Shown piece after piece: positions 15,792-23,378 of a stretch of DNA of 41,112 nt. The position numbers were made by a program, and so were the translations under genes. Each line of letters starts with the position of its first letter. The stretch's first letter is position 1. The notes beneath the pieces are model-generated. The model searched no databases, was not told the origin of the DNA, and saw only the letters and a list, made by a program, of their open reading frames with translations. The stretch comes from Pseudomonadota bacterium (lineage in GTDB: Bacteria; Pseudomonadota; Alphaproteobacteria; Acetobacterales; Acetobacteraceae), in the NCBI GenBank assembly GCA_021808055.1, contig JAKBCH010000011.1:1-41112 (forward strand). The letters run 5' to 3'.

Positions 15792-16691
15792 TCAGGCCCA
15801 GCCTACCAGAATCGCTAACGCCACGGCCAACCCCACTTCGCGGTTGAGCTTGAACAGTGCCAGGCACCGTGCCGGCTTGTCGATATCCAGCCGGATAATC
15901 TGCCACACCATAAGCGCGGCTGGCAGCAGCATCATCCAATAGCCCCAGCGATGCAGGGAAAATGCGCTCATGGCCACCAGCAACAGCAGGAAGGAGAAGC
16001 CGTAGCAGATGCACAAAGCCTCTCGCGTGCGGCGACCAAACAGCCGGGCTGTGGATTTCACGCCGATCATCGCGTCGTCCTCGCGGTCCTGATGAGCGTA
16101 AATCGTGTCATAGCCGATGATCCAGAAAAACGCGCCCAGATAAAGCGGCACAACCGGCCAGGTGAGGTGGCCCCGCGCCGCGGCATAGCCCAGCAGCGCA
16201 CCCCAGCCGAAGGTAAGCCCCAGCACCGCTTGCGGCCACCAGGTTACGCGCTTGGCGGCGGGGTACAGAGCCACCAGCCCTAGCGAGGCAACGCCCAGCA
16301 GCTTGGCGGTGTTGTTCAGCAGCAGCAGAATCACCAGCCCGATGGCGCAGAGTGCGGCCAGGAACAGCAGCGCCTGCAACGGTGTAACCATGCCCGAGGC
16401 GAGCGGGCGGCCGCGGGTGCGCTCCACCATCGCGTCCATCTTGCGGTCCCATAAATCGTTCACCACGCAGCCAGCCCCACGCATCACCACCGCGCCGATG
16501 GCGAAGAGGATTGTAAAGCCCAGCCCGTTCCAGAAACCCCGCGCGGTGAGGCAGATGGCCCATAGCCCAGGCAGAAACAGCAGCCAGGCACCAATCGGCC
16601 GGTCCAGCCGGGCGAGGAGAATATATGGGTGGTATTGTTCGGGCAGTTTCGCCACCCAGCCGCCGCGCCTGATATCGGTAAATCCGCTCAT
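15792..16691 (-). CDS. ubiA: 4-hydroxybenzoate polyprenyltransferase
   Basis: Integral membrane enzyme that attaches the polyprenyl tail to 4-hydroxybenzoate in ubiquinone synthesis. The 299-residue length and the two Asp-rich Mg2+/diphosphate sites, NDLWDRKMD (78-86) and the later YDTIYAHQDREDD, are diagnostic, along with RPIGAWLLFLPGLW near the N-terminus and several hydrophobic helices between. It diverges from rsmE, with only 19 bases between the start codons, so the promoters overlap the coding starts. On the 3' side the chalcone-isomerase-like gene follows on the same strand after 86 bases. Confidence 0.95.
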   Translation of the reverse strand: MSGFTDIRRGGWVAKLPEQYHPYILLARLDRPIGAWLLFLPGLWAICLTARGFWNGLGFTILFAIGAVVMRGAGCVVNDLWDRKMDAMVERTRGRPLASGMVTPLQALLFLAALCAIGLVILLLLNNTAKLLGVASLGLVALYPAAKRVTWWPQAVLGLTFGWGALLGYAAARGHLTWPVVPLYLGAFFWIIGYDTIYAHQDREDDAMIGVKSTARLFGRRTREALCICYGFSFLLLLVAMSAFSLHRWGYWMMLLPAALMVWQIIRLDIDKPARCLALFKLNREVGLAVALAILVGWA

Positions 16692-16710
16692 GGGTGCTAT
16701 TCACCCCGGC

Positions 16711-17415
16711 ATGGCTGACACGTCAATTCGTCTTTACATCCCCAATCTGCCCGCGCCGGGCCAGGCATTTTCATTGTCTGACGGCCAGGCCCATTACCTT
16801 GCCAATGTGATGCGTCTGGGCGAGGGCGACACCATACGGGTTTTTAATGGCGCTGCCGGGGAGTGGCGGGCCGGGGTCACCAAAATTTCACGCAAAATGG
16901 CCACGCTGGAGGCGCTGGCGCAAACCCGCCCGCCCGCACCGGAACCCGATGCCTGGCTCTGCTTCGCCCTCCTGAAACGCCAGAAAACTGACATGGTGGT
17001 GGAAAAAGCCACGGAGCTGGGCGTTTCTGTCATTCAGCCCATCATCACCGCCCGCACCAATGCCGACCATGTGAATCTGGAGCGTTTGCGCGCCATCGCC
17101 ATTGAGGCGGCGGAGCAATGCGAGCGCCTGCACGTGCCGGAAATCCGCGAACCTGTGCCGGTGATGAAACTGATGGCCGCTTGGCCTGAGCGTGCCTTAT
17201 TCGTGGCGGATGAACGCCGGACCTCAAATCTGCTCGGGCCCGCCACCGGACCCAGCGCATTAATGATCGGCCCGGAGGGTGGCTTTACCGATCAAGAGCT
17301 TGAAGCTATCGCTCGCATACCCATCATTACACGCGTGTCATTGGGGCGCCGCATCCTGCGGGCCGAGACCGCCGCCATAGCCGGGTTGGCGCTGCTTCTG
17401 GCGGCGCAGCCTTAA
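16711..17415 (+). CDS. rsmE: 16S rRNA (uracil1498-N3)-methyltransferase
   Basis: SPOUT-class methyltransferase that modifies U1498 of 16S rRNA in the 30S subunit. The 234-residue protein has an N-terminal PUA-like domain (YLANVMRLGEGDTIRVFNG), a central LLKRQKTDMVVEKATELGV block and a C-terminal trefoil-knot SAM site (LMIGPEGGFTDQELEAI and SLGRRILRAETAAIAGLALL). ATG at 16711 gives the usual N-terminus; a start at 16690 would overlap the ubiA start. gshA begins 22 bases after its stop, so they may be cotranscribed. Confidence 0.95.
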   Translation: MADTSIRLYIPNLPAPGQAFSLSDGQAHYLANVMRLGEGDTIRVFNGAAGEWRAGVTKISRKMATLEALAQTRPPAPEPDAWLCFALLKRQKTDMVVEKATELGVSVIQPIITARTNADHVNLERLRAIAIEAAEQCERLHVPEIREPVPVMKLMAAWPERALFVADERRTSNLLGPATGPSALMIGPEGGFTDQELEAIARIPIITRVSLGRRILRAETAAIAGLALLLAAQP

Positions 17416-17437
17416 AGATTTTGAAGGAACGAAAGAT

Positions 17438-18808
17438 TTGTCAAACCCCGGCGACGCCGACACGCGCGAGATCAGCAGCGTTTCAGATCTGGCGGCCTAT
17501 CTGGAATCCGGCTGTAAACCACAGGCGGATTACACCATAGGCACTGAACATGAAGCCTTCGGCTTCCGCCGTTCCGATTTTACCCCGCCCGCCTATGAAG
17601 GGCCGGGCGGTATTGGCGCGCTGCTACGCGCCATCCAGACGCGGGATGGCTGGGAGGGGATCCTCGACAATGGCAATATCATCGGGCTGAAGGGCAAGGG
17701 CGGGGCTTCGCTCTCGCTGGAGCCTGGCGGGCAGTTCGAGCTTTCCGGTGGCACGCTGCGCGACCTGCACGCCACGAAGGCGGAGCTGGACGCGCATATT
17801 GCCCGGCTGCACGAGGTTGCTCCCGGGCTCGGCCTCGGCTTTGCGCCGCTGGGCTTCCACCCCACCGCCTCCCGCGCGGATTTTCATTGGATGCCAAAAG
17901 GCCGCTATAAAATCATGCGCGCCTATATGCCCAAGGTCGGCACGCGCGGGCTGGACATGATGCTGCGCACCTGCACTGTACAGGTGAATCTGGATTTCAC
18001 CTCCGAGGCCGACATGGTGGCGAAGATGCGGGTGGGCAGCGCCTTGCAGCCGCTCGCCACCGCCCTGTTCGCCAACTCGCCCTTCTATGAGGGCAAGCCG
18101 AACGGCCGGCTTTCCAACCGTGCCTATGTGTGGGGCGATACCGACAATGCCCGCTCCGGCATCCCGGCTGTGATCTTCGAGGACGGGTTCGGCTTCGAGG
18201 CTTATGCCAACTGGCTGCTCGATGTGCCGATGTATTTCGTCTACCGCGATGGCGTTTATCACGACGTGGCGGGCACCTCGTTTCGGGATTTCATGGCGGG
18301 CAGGCTGGCGGCGCTGCCGGGAGAGCGCGCCACCATCGGCGATTTCGCGGACCATTCAACCACCGCTTTTCCGGATGTGCGCTTAAAGAAATACATCGAA
18401 ACCCGGGGCGCTGATTCCGGCAGCAGGGCCATGATGCTGGCGCAATCCGCGCTTTGGACAGGGATTTTCTACGACCCTGCCGCTCTGGCCGCAGCCCAGG
18501 CGCTGGTGAAGGGGTTAACGCATGCGGAGATTTTGGCTTTGCGCGCTGCCGTGCCGGCCACCGGGATCAACGCGAAATTCGGCGCAGGCACGCTGCGCGA
18601 TCTGGCCAGAGAGGTTGTCGCCATTGCCGCCAGTGGGCTGAAGGCCCGCGCCCGGCTGAACCAGGAAGGGCGGGACGAAACGCCTTATTTGGCGCCGCTG
18701 CAGGAGATTGCTGCCGGTGCACCCACCCAGGCGGAGCATTGGCTGGCACGCTATCACGGGGACTGGAACGGCGATGTAACCCGGATTTTTGAAGAGGCGG
18801 CGTTTTAG
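17438..18808 (+). CDS. gshA: Glutamate--cysteine ligase, plant/alphaproteobacterial type
   Basis: First enzyme of glutathione synthesis, joining glutamate and cysteine with ATP. The 456-residue size and motifs (YTIGTEHEAFGF, GGASLSLEPGGQFELSG, FHPTASRADFHWMPKGRY, CTVQVNLDF, NSPFYEGKPNG) are those of the GCS2/plant-type family used by alphaproteobacteria. The start is TTG at 17438, supported by GAAGGA at 17423-17428 with nine-base spacing; no ATG gives the conserved N-terminus. It follows rsmE closely. A weak TCATCTG/CAGATGA inverted repeat lies after the stop (about 18815-18854) but has no T run. Confidence 0.95.
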   Translation: MSNPGDADTREISSVSDLAAYLESGCKPQADYTIGTEHEAFGFRRSDFTPPAYEGPGGIGALLRAIQTRDGWEGILDNGNIIGLKGKGGASLSLEPGGQFELSGGTLRDLHATKAELDAHIARLHEVAPGLGLGFAPLGFHPTASRADFHWMPKGRYKIMRAYMPKVGTRGLDMMLRTCTVQVNLDFTSEADMVAKMRVGSALQPLATALFANSPFYEGKPNGRLSNRAYVWGDTDNARSGIPAVIFEDGFGFEAYANWLLDVPMYFVYRDGVYHDVAGTSFRDFMAGRLAALPGERATIGDFADHSTTAFPDVRLKKYIETRGADSGSRAMMLAQSALWTGIFYDPAALAAAQALVKGLTHAEILALRAAVPATGINAKFGAGTLRDLAREVVAIAASGLKARARLNQEGRDETPYLAPLQEIAAGAPTQAEHWLARYHGDWNGDVTRIFEEAAF

Positions 18809-18975
18809 CGCAATCATCATCTGGGTTGGGCCGGAGGGTTCATCTCAGATGATTGAAATAACTTATAAAAATAAAGTTTAAGCAGGTTTCAATGGATTGT
18901 GTTCCATTAACCGCGTGATAGTTTCACCGTCAGCATTACGCCGCAAGACATCTGGGCGAAAAGATGGGGGTGGTC

Positions 18976-19755
18976 ATGGATTTCATCAAAATCGAGCGGC
19001 AGGGAACAATCGCGGCGGTTCGTTTTGACCATTATGCCAGGCGTAACGCGCTGAGCGAAGCGCTGATCGCTGAACTGGTTGCTGCACTGGAACAATTGGC
19101 CACCGAAGATATCCGGGCGGTGATATTGCGCAGCGCTACGAAACACCCGGTCTGGTCGGCAGGGCATGATGTCGCAGAATTGCCTGAGGCTGGACGCGAT
19201 CCATTGCCTTTTGACGATTCGTTCGAAAAGCTTCTGCGTGCCGTACGCAACTTCCGCGCCCCGGTGATTGCGATGCTGGACGGCTCAGCCTGGGGCGGCG
19301 CTTGCGATTTGACAATGGCTTGCGACATTGTGACAGGCGATGAGGACGCCGCATTCGCGATCACCCCGGTTAAGCTCGGCCTGCCCTATAACGCCAGCGG
19401 TATCCAACATTTTTTGGCACGGCTTCCTCTCAATATTGTCAATGAGATGTTTTTTACAGCCATCCCCATCGATGCGCCGCGTGCGGCAAGCCTGGGTATT
19501 TTGAACATGCTGGTGCCAAGCGCCGAGCTGGAAGAAAAGACCTATGCAATGGCAAGGCTGATTGCCACACGCTCGCCACAGGCGATAAGCGCTTACAAGG
19601 CACAAGCCCAAGCCTTAACCGACGCCACCCCGCTAACGCCGCGTGAATTTGAACGGCTGCAGAGCATCCGCCGCAATGTTTATCTTGGCAGTGATTATGC
19701 GGAAGGCATTCGCGCCTTCAACGAAAAGCGACCGCCAGTTTTCTCGCAGGCGTAA
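18976..19755 (+). CDS. scpB: Methylmalonyl-CoA decarboxylase-type crotonase (ScpB/YgfG-like)
   Basis: Crotonase-fold enzyme expected to decarboxylate methylmalonyl-CoA (or ethylmalonyl-CoA) to propionyl-CoA (or butyryl-CoA). The 259 residues follow E. coli ScpB along their whole length: SAGHDVAELP with the oxyanion hole, RDPLPFDDS, PVIAMLDGSAWGGACDL, FAITPVKLGLPYN, FFTAIPIDAPRAASLGILN and the C-terminal YLGSDYAEGIRAFNEKR. ATG at 18976 was preferred over 18964 because GGGGG precedes it at five bases and the N-terminus matches the family. No mutase (scpA) or CoA transferase (scpC) is adjacent. A near-perfect hairpin starts two bases after the stop. Confidence 0.88.
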   Translation: MDFIKIERQGTIAAVRFDHYARRNALSEALIAELVAALEQLATEDIRAVILRSATKHPVWSAGHDVAELPEAGRDPLPFDDSFEKLLRAVRNFRAPVIAMLDGSAWGGACDLTMACDIVTGDEDAAFAITPVKLGLPYNASGIQHFLARLPLNIVNEMFFTAIPIDAPRAASLGILNMLVPSAELEEKTYAMARLIATRSPQAISAYKAQAQALTDATPLTPREFERLQSIRRNVYLGSDYAEGIRAFNEKRPPVFSQA

Positions 19756-19756
19756 T

Positions 19757-19806
19757 GCTAGAGCGTATTCCGTTCAGATTGGCGCACGGAAGACGCTCTA
19801 GCTTTT
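19757..19806 (+). terminator. 17-base inverted repeat with T tail after scpB
   Basis: Arms 19757-19773 and 19786-19802 (GCTAGAGCGTATTCCGT and its complement with one mismatch) around a 12-base loop, followed by TTTTT. It can act as the scpB terminator, but its sequence also fits the TAGAGC-type intergenic repeats that fill the next 280 bases. Confidence 0.7.
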
Positions 19807-19825
19807 TGTTCGCGCGAGCAACGTT

Positions 19826-20035
19826 ATCCGATTAAACGAGTCCGTTTGATCGGATGTGGCTCTAGCGTGAGGGTTCAGAAATCCGCGATATTTCTGATCG
19901 CGAATGTCTAAAGCTGATCCACGCTAGCTTATTGATTTTCCTGGTGTTCACTATGATTCTTAAATTCCATTGATTTCAAAATCACGACACTAGAGCCGAA
20001 TGATTTTAAATCGAATCACGAAGAGATCCGCTCTA
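19826..20035. repeat. Cluster of nested inverted repeats with TAGAGC/GCTCTA and CTAGCGTG/CACGCTAG ends
   Basis: Three more units follow the scpB hairpin. One: ATCCGATTAAACG (19826-19838) pairs with CGTTTGATCGGAT (19843-19855), one mismatch. Two: CTAGCGTG (19862-19869) and CACGCTAG (19920-19927) enclose TCAGAAAT/ATTTCTGA (19875-19882, 19890-19897). Three: TAGAGC (19991-19996) and GCTCTA (20030-20035) enclose GATTTTAAATCGAATC. The look is that of the short interspersed palindromes found between genes in many alphaproteobacteria. The whole gap 19756-20183 has no convincing coding frame; 20036-20146 holds more CTCTAA pieces and nothing else recognisable. Confidence 0.75.
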
Positions 20036-20146
20036 AAATATGAACCCGCCTCTAAAGCTAGGAGATAGACGACGATTCAGACCTCAAGCGCCCGCAACGT
20101 GAGCGAAGCTGCATCTATCGCGCTCTAAATCATAAAACATGTTTGT

Positions 20147-20173
20147 AAAAAACCCGCCTTCCGGCGGGTTTTT
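20147..20173. terminator. Terminator of the lipoprotein gene (bidirectional form)
   Basis: AACCCGCC/GGCGGGTT stem around TTCC, with A run on the left and T run on the right. On the minus strand it lies 11 bases after the lipoprotein stop codon and is followed by a T run. Confidence 0.9.
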
Positions 20174-20183
20174 GGTAGGTTCG

Positions 20184-20768
20184 TTATTGCGCCGGTGTGG
20201 CGCTGGCCATCTGGGCGGAAGGCGGTTGGTCAGTCACGAAGCTGTCCAGCGCCTGCGTGGTTTTCAATGCCAGCACGGCTTTGAATTCTGCGCCGCTATT
20301 CAGGCAAAAACTCTGTCCCTCGGCGATGCCCGCCACGGATTGATTATTGGCCAGCAAGGTGATGAAAGTGTCTTCCATCTTCTGCCCACTGTAAGGGCCG
20401 CTGGCTTTATAGAAATAAGCATCCATCTGATGCTGCTCTGCCAGCACATGCGGTTGGAAACTGGTCATGAAGGCATCGTATTGCGGCTGCTCGTCACAGG
20501 AGAGTGCCGCCACCATCAGGGCCGATTTCAGCCCGACGATGTTGAAAGCCTGCTGGAATTTTTCCTTGTCGGCGGACGTGAATTTGATTCGGGGAGAAAC
20601 CGGCGGCGGCATATCCACCGCGACAGGGTAGATATGCCCAACCGGCGCGGCAGGCGGCGCGGCTACAATTTTCGGCGCGGGCTTGGAGCATCCGGCCAAG
20701 ACCAAAGCTGCTGCCCCCATGCCAAGAACGGCGTTGCCGTAAGCGGTGGCCTTGCGTGGTGTGTACAA
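20184..20768 (-). CDS. Putative lipoprotein of unknown function
   Basis: A 194-residue protein with a lipobox LVLAGC near residue 27, a Pro/Ala-rich spacer and a mostly helical domain with two cysteines (SCDEQ and SFCLN) that could pair in the periplasm. I do not recognise the family. The start is taken as TTG at 20768, because AAGGA lies eight bases before it and it puts the signal peptide near the N-terminus; the ATG at 20822 would add 18 residues in front of the signal. It lies 160 bases downstream of the pyruvate kinase gene on the same strand, separated by a hairpin terminator, so it probably has its own promoter. Confidence 0.7.
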   Translation of the reverse strand: MYTPRKATAYGNAVLGMGAAALVLAGCSKPAPKIVAAPPAAPVGHIYPVAVDMPPPVSPRIKFTSADKEKFQQAFNIVGLKSALMVAALSCDEQPQYDAFMTSFQPHVLAEQHQMDAYFYKASGPYSGQKMEDTFITLLANNQSVAGIAEGQSFCLNSGAEFKAVLALKTTQALDSFVTDQPPSAQMASATPAQ

Positions 20769-20888
20769 TTTACAAATCCTTAACCTGTCGGAGCCGTAAG
20801 ATGTTTTTTCCCTTACAGCCAAACAGCGTCATGGCCAAGGCAGGCCTGGTTCCAAAGAAAGGTCCAACGCATTCATAATAAAACAAAG

Positions 20889-20914
20889 ATGAAAGTGGGT
20901 TACCCCACTTTCAT
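20889..20914 (-). terminator. Terminator of pyruvate kinase
   Basis: Perfect 11-base stem ATGAAAGTGGG/CCCACTTTCAT with a four-base loop, 16 bases past the pyk stop on the minus strand, followed by CTTTGTTTTATT. Confidence 0.88.
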
Positions 20915-20929
20915 TTAATTGCGAGGGGG

Positions 20930-22351
20930 TTAAAGCCGTGCCACGCGCAGCGCGTTTGTGGTGCCAGCCTGACCAAACGGCACGCCAGCCACCACCACAA
21001 TCTCCTCGCCTTCCTGGGCAAAGCCTTCAAGGCGGGCAATTTTCATGGCTTGTTCAACGGCTTCCGTCATTGAATGTGCGGCGTCAGTCACGACCGCATG
21101 GACGCCCCAAACGCAGGAAAGGCGGCGCGCGATGCCGGCATTCATCGTCAAGCCGATAACATGGCAATCCGGCCGTTCACGCGCCACGCGCAGGGCGGTG
21201 GCACCCGATTCGGTGAAGGCCACGATGGCTTTGGCGTTGATGGTATGCGCCACCTGCACGGCGGCAGCGGCAATGGCATCCGGCGAGTTTTTCTCCGGTT
21301 GCAGCCGTTTGGCATCCAGCCCTATGCGCCAATCCTGGTCGCTCTCCACGCGGGTGATGATACGATCCATCATCTCCACTGCTTCACGCGGATATTGCCC
21401 GGCAGCGCTCTCGGCGGAGAGCATCACCACGTCGGCGCCATCGAACACGGCGGTAGCGACGTCGGATGCCTCAGCGCGGGTGGGGGCGGGCGAGGAGATC
21501 ATGCTCTCTAGCATCTGGGTCGCGACCACCACCGGCTTGCCGCGCAACTGCGCGGCGCGGATGATGCGCTTCTGCGCCACTGGAATTTCTTCCGGGGGCA
21601 GCTCCACGCCGAGATCACCGCGCGCAACCATCACGGAATCAGTCACATCCATGATGGCGTCGAGATTATCCATCCCTTGCGGTTTTTCCAGCTTCACCAT
21701 GGTGAGCGCGCGCCCGGCGGCGATGTCTCTGGCCTCGATTACGTCCTCAGCCCGTTGCACGAAGGAAAGGCCGATATAGTCGATGCCAAGCGGCAGCACG
21801 AAGTCCAGATCGGCGCGGTCTTTTTCGGTCAGCACCGGGATCGGCAGCAGCACGTCTGGCACGTTCACGCCCTTGCGGTCGGAGAGCACGCCGCCGGTGA
21901 CCACCTCGGTCACCAGGCGGTCATCGAATTTCTGCACCACGCGCAGGCGCAGCTTACCGTCATCCAGCAGCAAGGTGGAACCAACATCCGCCGTGCTGAT
22001 GATCTCGGGGTGGGGCAGGCAGACGCGGTTCTTATCGCCCGGGGTGCGGTCCATGTCGAAGGTGAATTGCTGGCCGGTTTGCAGTTGCACACGGCCATCC
22101 TGGAAGGTGCCAACGCGCAGCTTGGGCCCTTGTACGTCCGCCAGAATGCCGACAGGGCGGCCGGTTTGCTTTTCAACGGCGCGCACCATCCGGATTCGCT
22201 CGGCATGGTCCTCGTGGCTGCCATGGGAGAAGTTCAGCCGGAACATGTCCACCCCGGCCTGGAAAAGTTGTAGGATCATTTCCGGGCTCGAACTTGCCGG
22301 GCCAAGCGTTGCGATGATCTTGGTACGGCGATGGCGGCGCAATCTATCCAT
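20930..22351 (-). CDS. pyk: Pyruvate kinase
   Basis: Converts phosphoenolpyruvate and ADP to pyruvate and ATP. The 473-residue protein starts RRHRRTKIIATLGPASS and shows the FRLNFSHGSHEDH substrate site, DVQGPKLRVG, the KLEKPQGMDNLD catalytic Lys region, VMVARGDLGVELP, VVVATQMLESM and the C-terminal domain IVAFTESGATALRVARERP. ATG at 22351 has GAGG upstream and fits the family; an extension to 22462 is not supported. It is transcribed away from DUF1244 and GapR. The family is usually allosteric, but regulators cannot be read here. Confidence 0.96.
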   Translation of the reverse strand: MDRLRRHRRTKIIATLGPASSSPEMILQLFQAGVDMFRLNFSHGSHEDHAERIRMVRAVEKQTGRPVGILADVQGPKLRVGTFQDGRVQLQTGQQFTFDMDRTPGDKNRVCLPHPEIISTADVGSTLLLDDGKLRLRVVQKFDDRLVTEVVTGGVLSDRKGVNVPDVLLPIPVLTEKDRADLDFVLPLGIDYIGLSFVQRAEDVIEARDIAAGRALTMVKLEKPQGMDNLDAIMDVTDSVMVARGDLGVELPPEEIPVAQKRIIRAAQLRGKPVVVATQMLESMISSPAPTRAEASDVATAVFDGADVVMLSAESAAGQYPREAVEMMDRIITRVESDQDWRIGLDAKRLQPEKNSPDAIAAAAVQVAHTINAKAIVAFTESGATALRVARERPDCHVIGLTMNAGIARRLSCVWGVHAVVTDAAHSMTEAVEQAMKIARLEGFAQEGEEIVVVAGVPFGQAGTTNALRVARL

Positions 22352-22598
22352 TATATCCTCAGGCGGGGAAAAGGGGCAGGCTGCCGAAAGGCAACCGGCG
22401 CGGTGGGAAAGTGTTAGCGCCTGGCATTGTTGCCGGCACTGAACGCGATATTGCGCCCGCACGCGGCTTGCGGCAGGCTACCAAACGGAAAACGAGGCCA
22501 TTCAGGAGCCGTTGAACAGGCATCTGGTTGGCCGCGCGGTGTTTTTTATAGCGCGATGAATGAAGTTTCATGGCGCGATTATGAGCGGGAGCAGAGCC

Positions 22599-22910
22599 TT
22601 GAGCAACCCCAAGCTGGATGAAGCGAGGAATGAAAAGCTGGAAGCAGCGGCATTTCGCGCATTAATTGAGCACTTACGCAGCCGGACGGACGTACAGAAC
22701 ATCGATTTGATGAATTTGGCGGGGTTTTGCCGGAACTGCCTTTCGCGCTGGTACCGCGAGGCGGCGGAGGCCGAAGGGGTGGCGCTGAGCGATGCAGAGG
22801 CGCGGGAGATTATTTACGGTATGCCATATAAAGAGTGGCAGGCGAAGCACCAACGCCCCGCCACGGCGGAGCAGCTGGCGAAGATGAACGAAGCCAAAAC
22901 CGGGCACTGA
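22599..22910 (+). CDS. DUF1244 domain-containing protein
   Basis: Small protein of unknown function (103 residues from this start), clearly of the DUF1244 family by AAAFRALIEHLRSRTDVQNI, LMNLAGFCRNCLSRWY with two close cysteines, and the C-terminal EIIYGMPYKEWQAKHQ. Possible starts are ATG 22560, ATG 22581 and TTG 22599; only TTG has a Shine-Dalgarno (GGAG at 22587-22590, seven bases before), so it is used here. Its place between pyk (divergent) and the GapR gene (75 bases downstream, same strand) is a neighbourhood I recall from other alphaproteobacteria. Confidence 0.88.
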   Translation: MSNPKLDEARNEKLEAAAFRALIEHLRSRTDVQNIDLMNLAGFCRNCLSRWYREAAEAEGVALSDAEAREIIYGMPYKEWQAKHQRPATAEQLAKMNEAKTGH

Positions 22911-22984
22911 AATCGCGCATTGACCGGCGGGCCGGGTCGCACTATCCCCGCTGCCCGCCCCTGCTGCCCGCATTGGAGATGAGC

Positions 22985-23242
22985 ATGTCCGTATCCACCG
23001 AAGAGAAACCGACCAATATCGCCGGAGACCGGCTGCGCAGCATCATCGAGCGTGTTGAGCGCCTGGAAGAAGAGCGCAAGGCGCTCGCCAGCGACATCAA
23101 GGATATTTTTTCCGAGGCGAAATCCGCCGGGTTTGACGTGAAGGTGATCCGCCAGCTCATCCGTATCCGCAAGCAGGAGCCTGCTGAGGTGGAAGAGCAG
23201 GAGACCCTGCTGGACGTTTACCGCCGCGCCATCGGAATGTGA
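22985..23242 (+). CDS. gapR: GapR-family nucleoid-associated protein (DUF2312)
   Basis: The 85-residue protein is almost wholly coiled-coil-like (RLRSIIERVERLEEERKALASD, KDIFSEAKSAGFDVKVIRQLIRIRKQ) and matches DUF2312/GapR, shown in Caulobacter to bind overtwisted AT-rich DNA and help replication. ATG at 22985 is preferred to 22979 because GGAG (22975-22978) is then six bases away. Basic residues in the second half fit DNA binding. It follows DUF1244 and is followed by a perfect hairpin. Confidence 0.92.
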   Translation: MSVSTEEKPTNIAGDRLRSIIERVERLEEERKALASDIKDIFSEAKSAGFDVKVIRQLIRIRKQEPAEVEEQETLLDVYRRAIGM

Positions 23243-23244
23243 GC

Positions 23245-23268
23245 CCAATCGGCAGTCATGCCGATTGG
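23245..23268 (+). other. Perfect 10-base hairpin after gapR
   Basis: CCAATCGGCA (23245-23254) and TGCCGATTGG (23259-23268) around GTCA, two bases after the stop. There is no T run after it, so it may be a transcript-stabilising stem or a Rho-associated end rather than an intrinsic terminator. The 136 bases to the next start hold nothing else. Confidence 0.6.
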
Positions 23269-23378
23269 CGCGCGCGGGGATGGTGGGGCGGCCGCGCGCA
23301 AAGCAAAAGTCTCCGCCTGTTTGACCTTCGCAGCACAGCGCCTAAATCTATGTCGGTATGGTTTTAAACGGAGCGGGC

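Noticed and set aside
18815..18854. TCATCTG/CAGATGA inverted repeat after gshA
   Set aside because: Only seven paired bases, long loop and no T run; too weak to call a terminator.
19756..20183. Small RNA or tRNA in the long gene-free gap
   Set aside because: No T-loop or cloverleaf pattern; the stems are explained by inverted repeats and a terminator.
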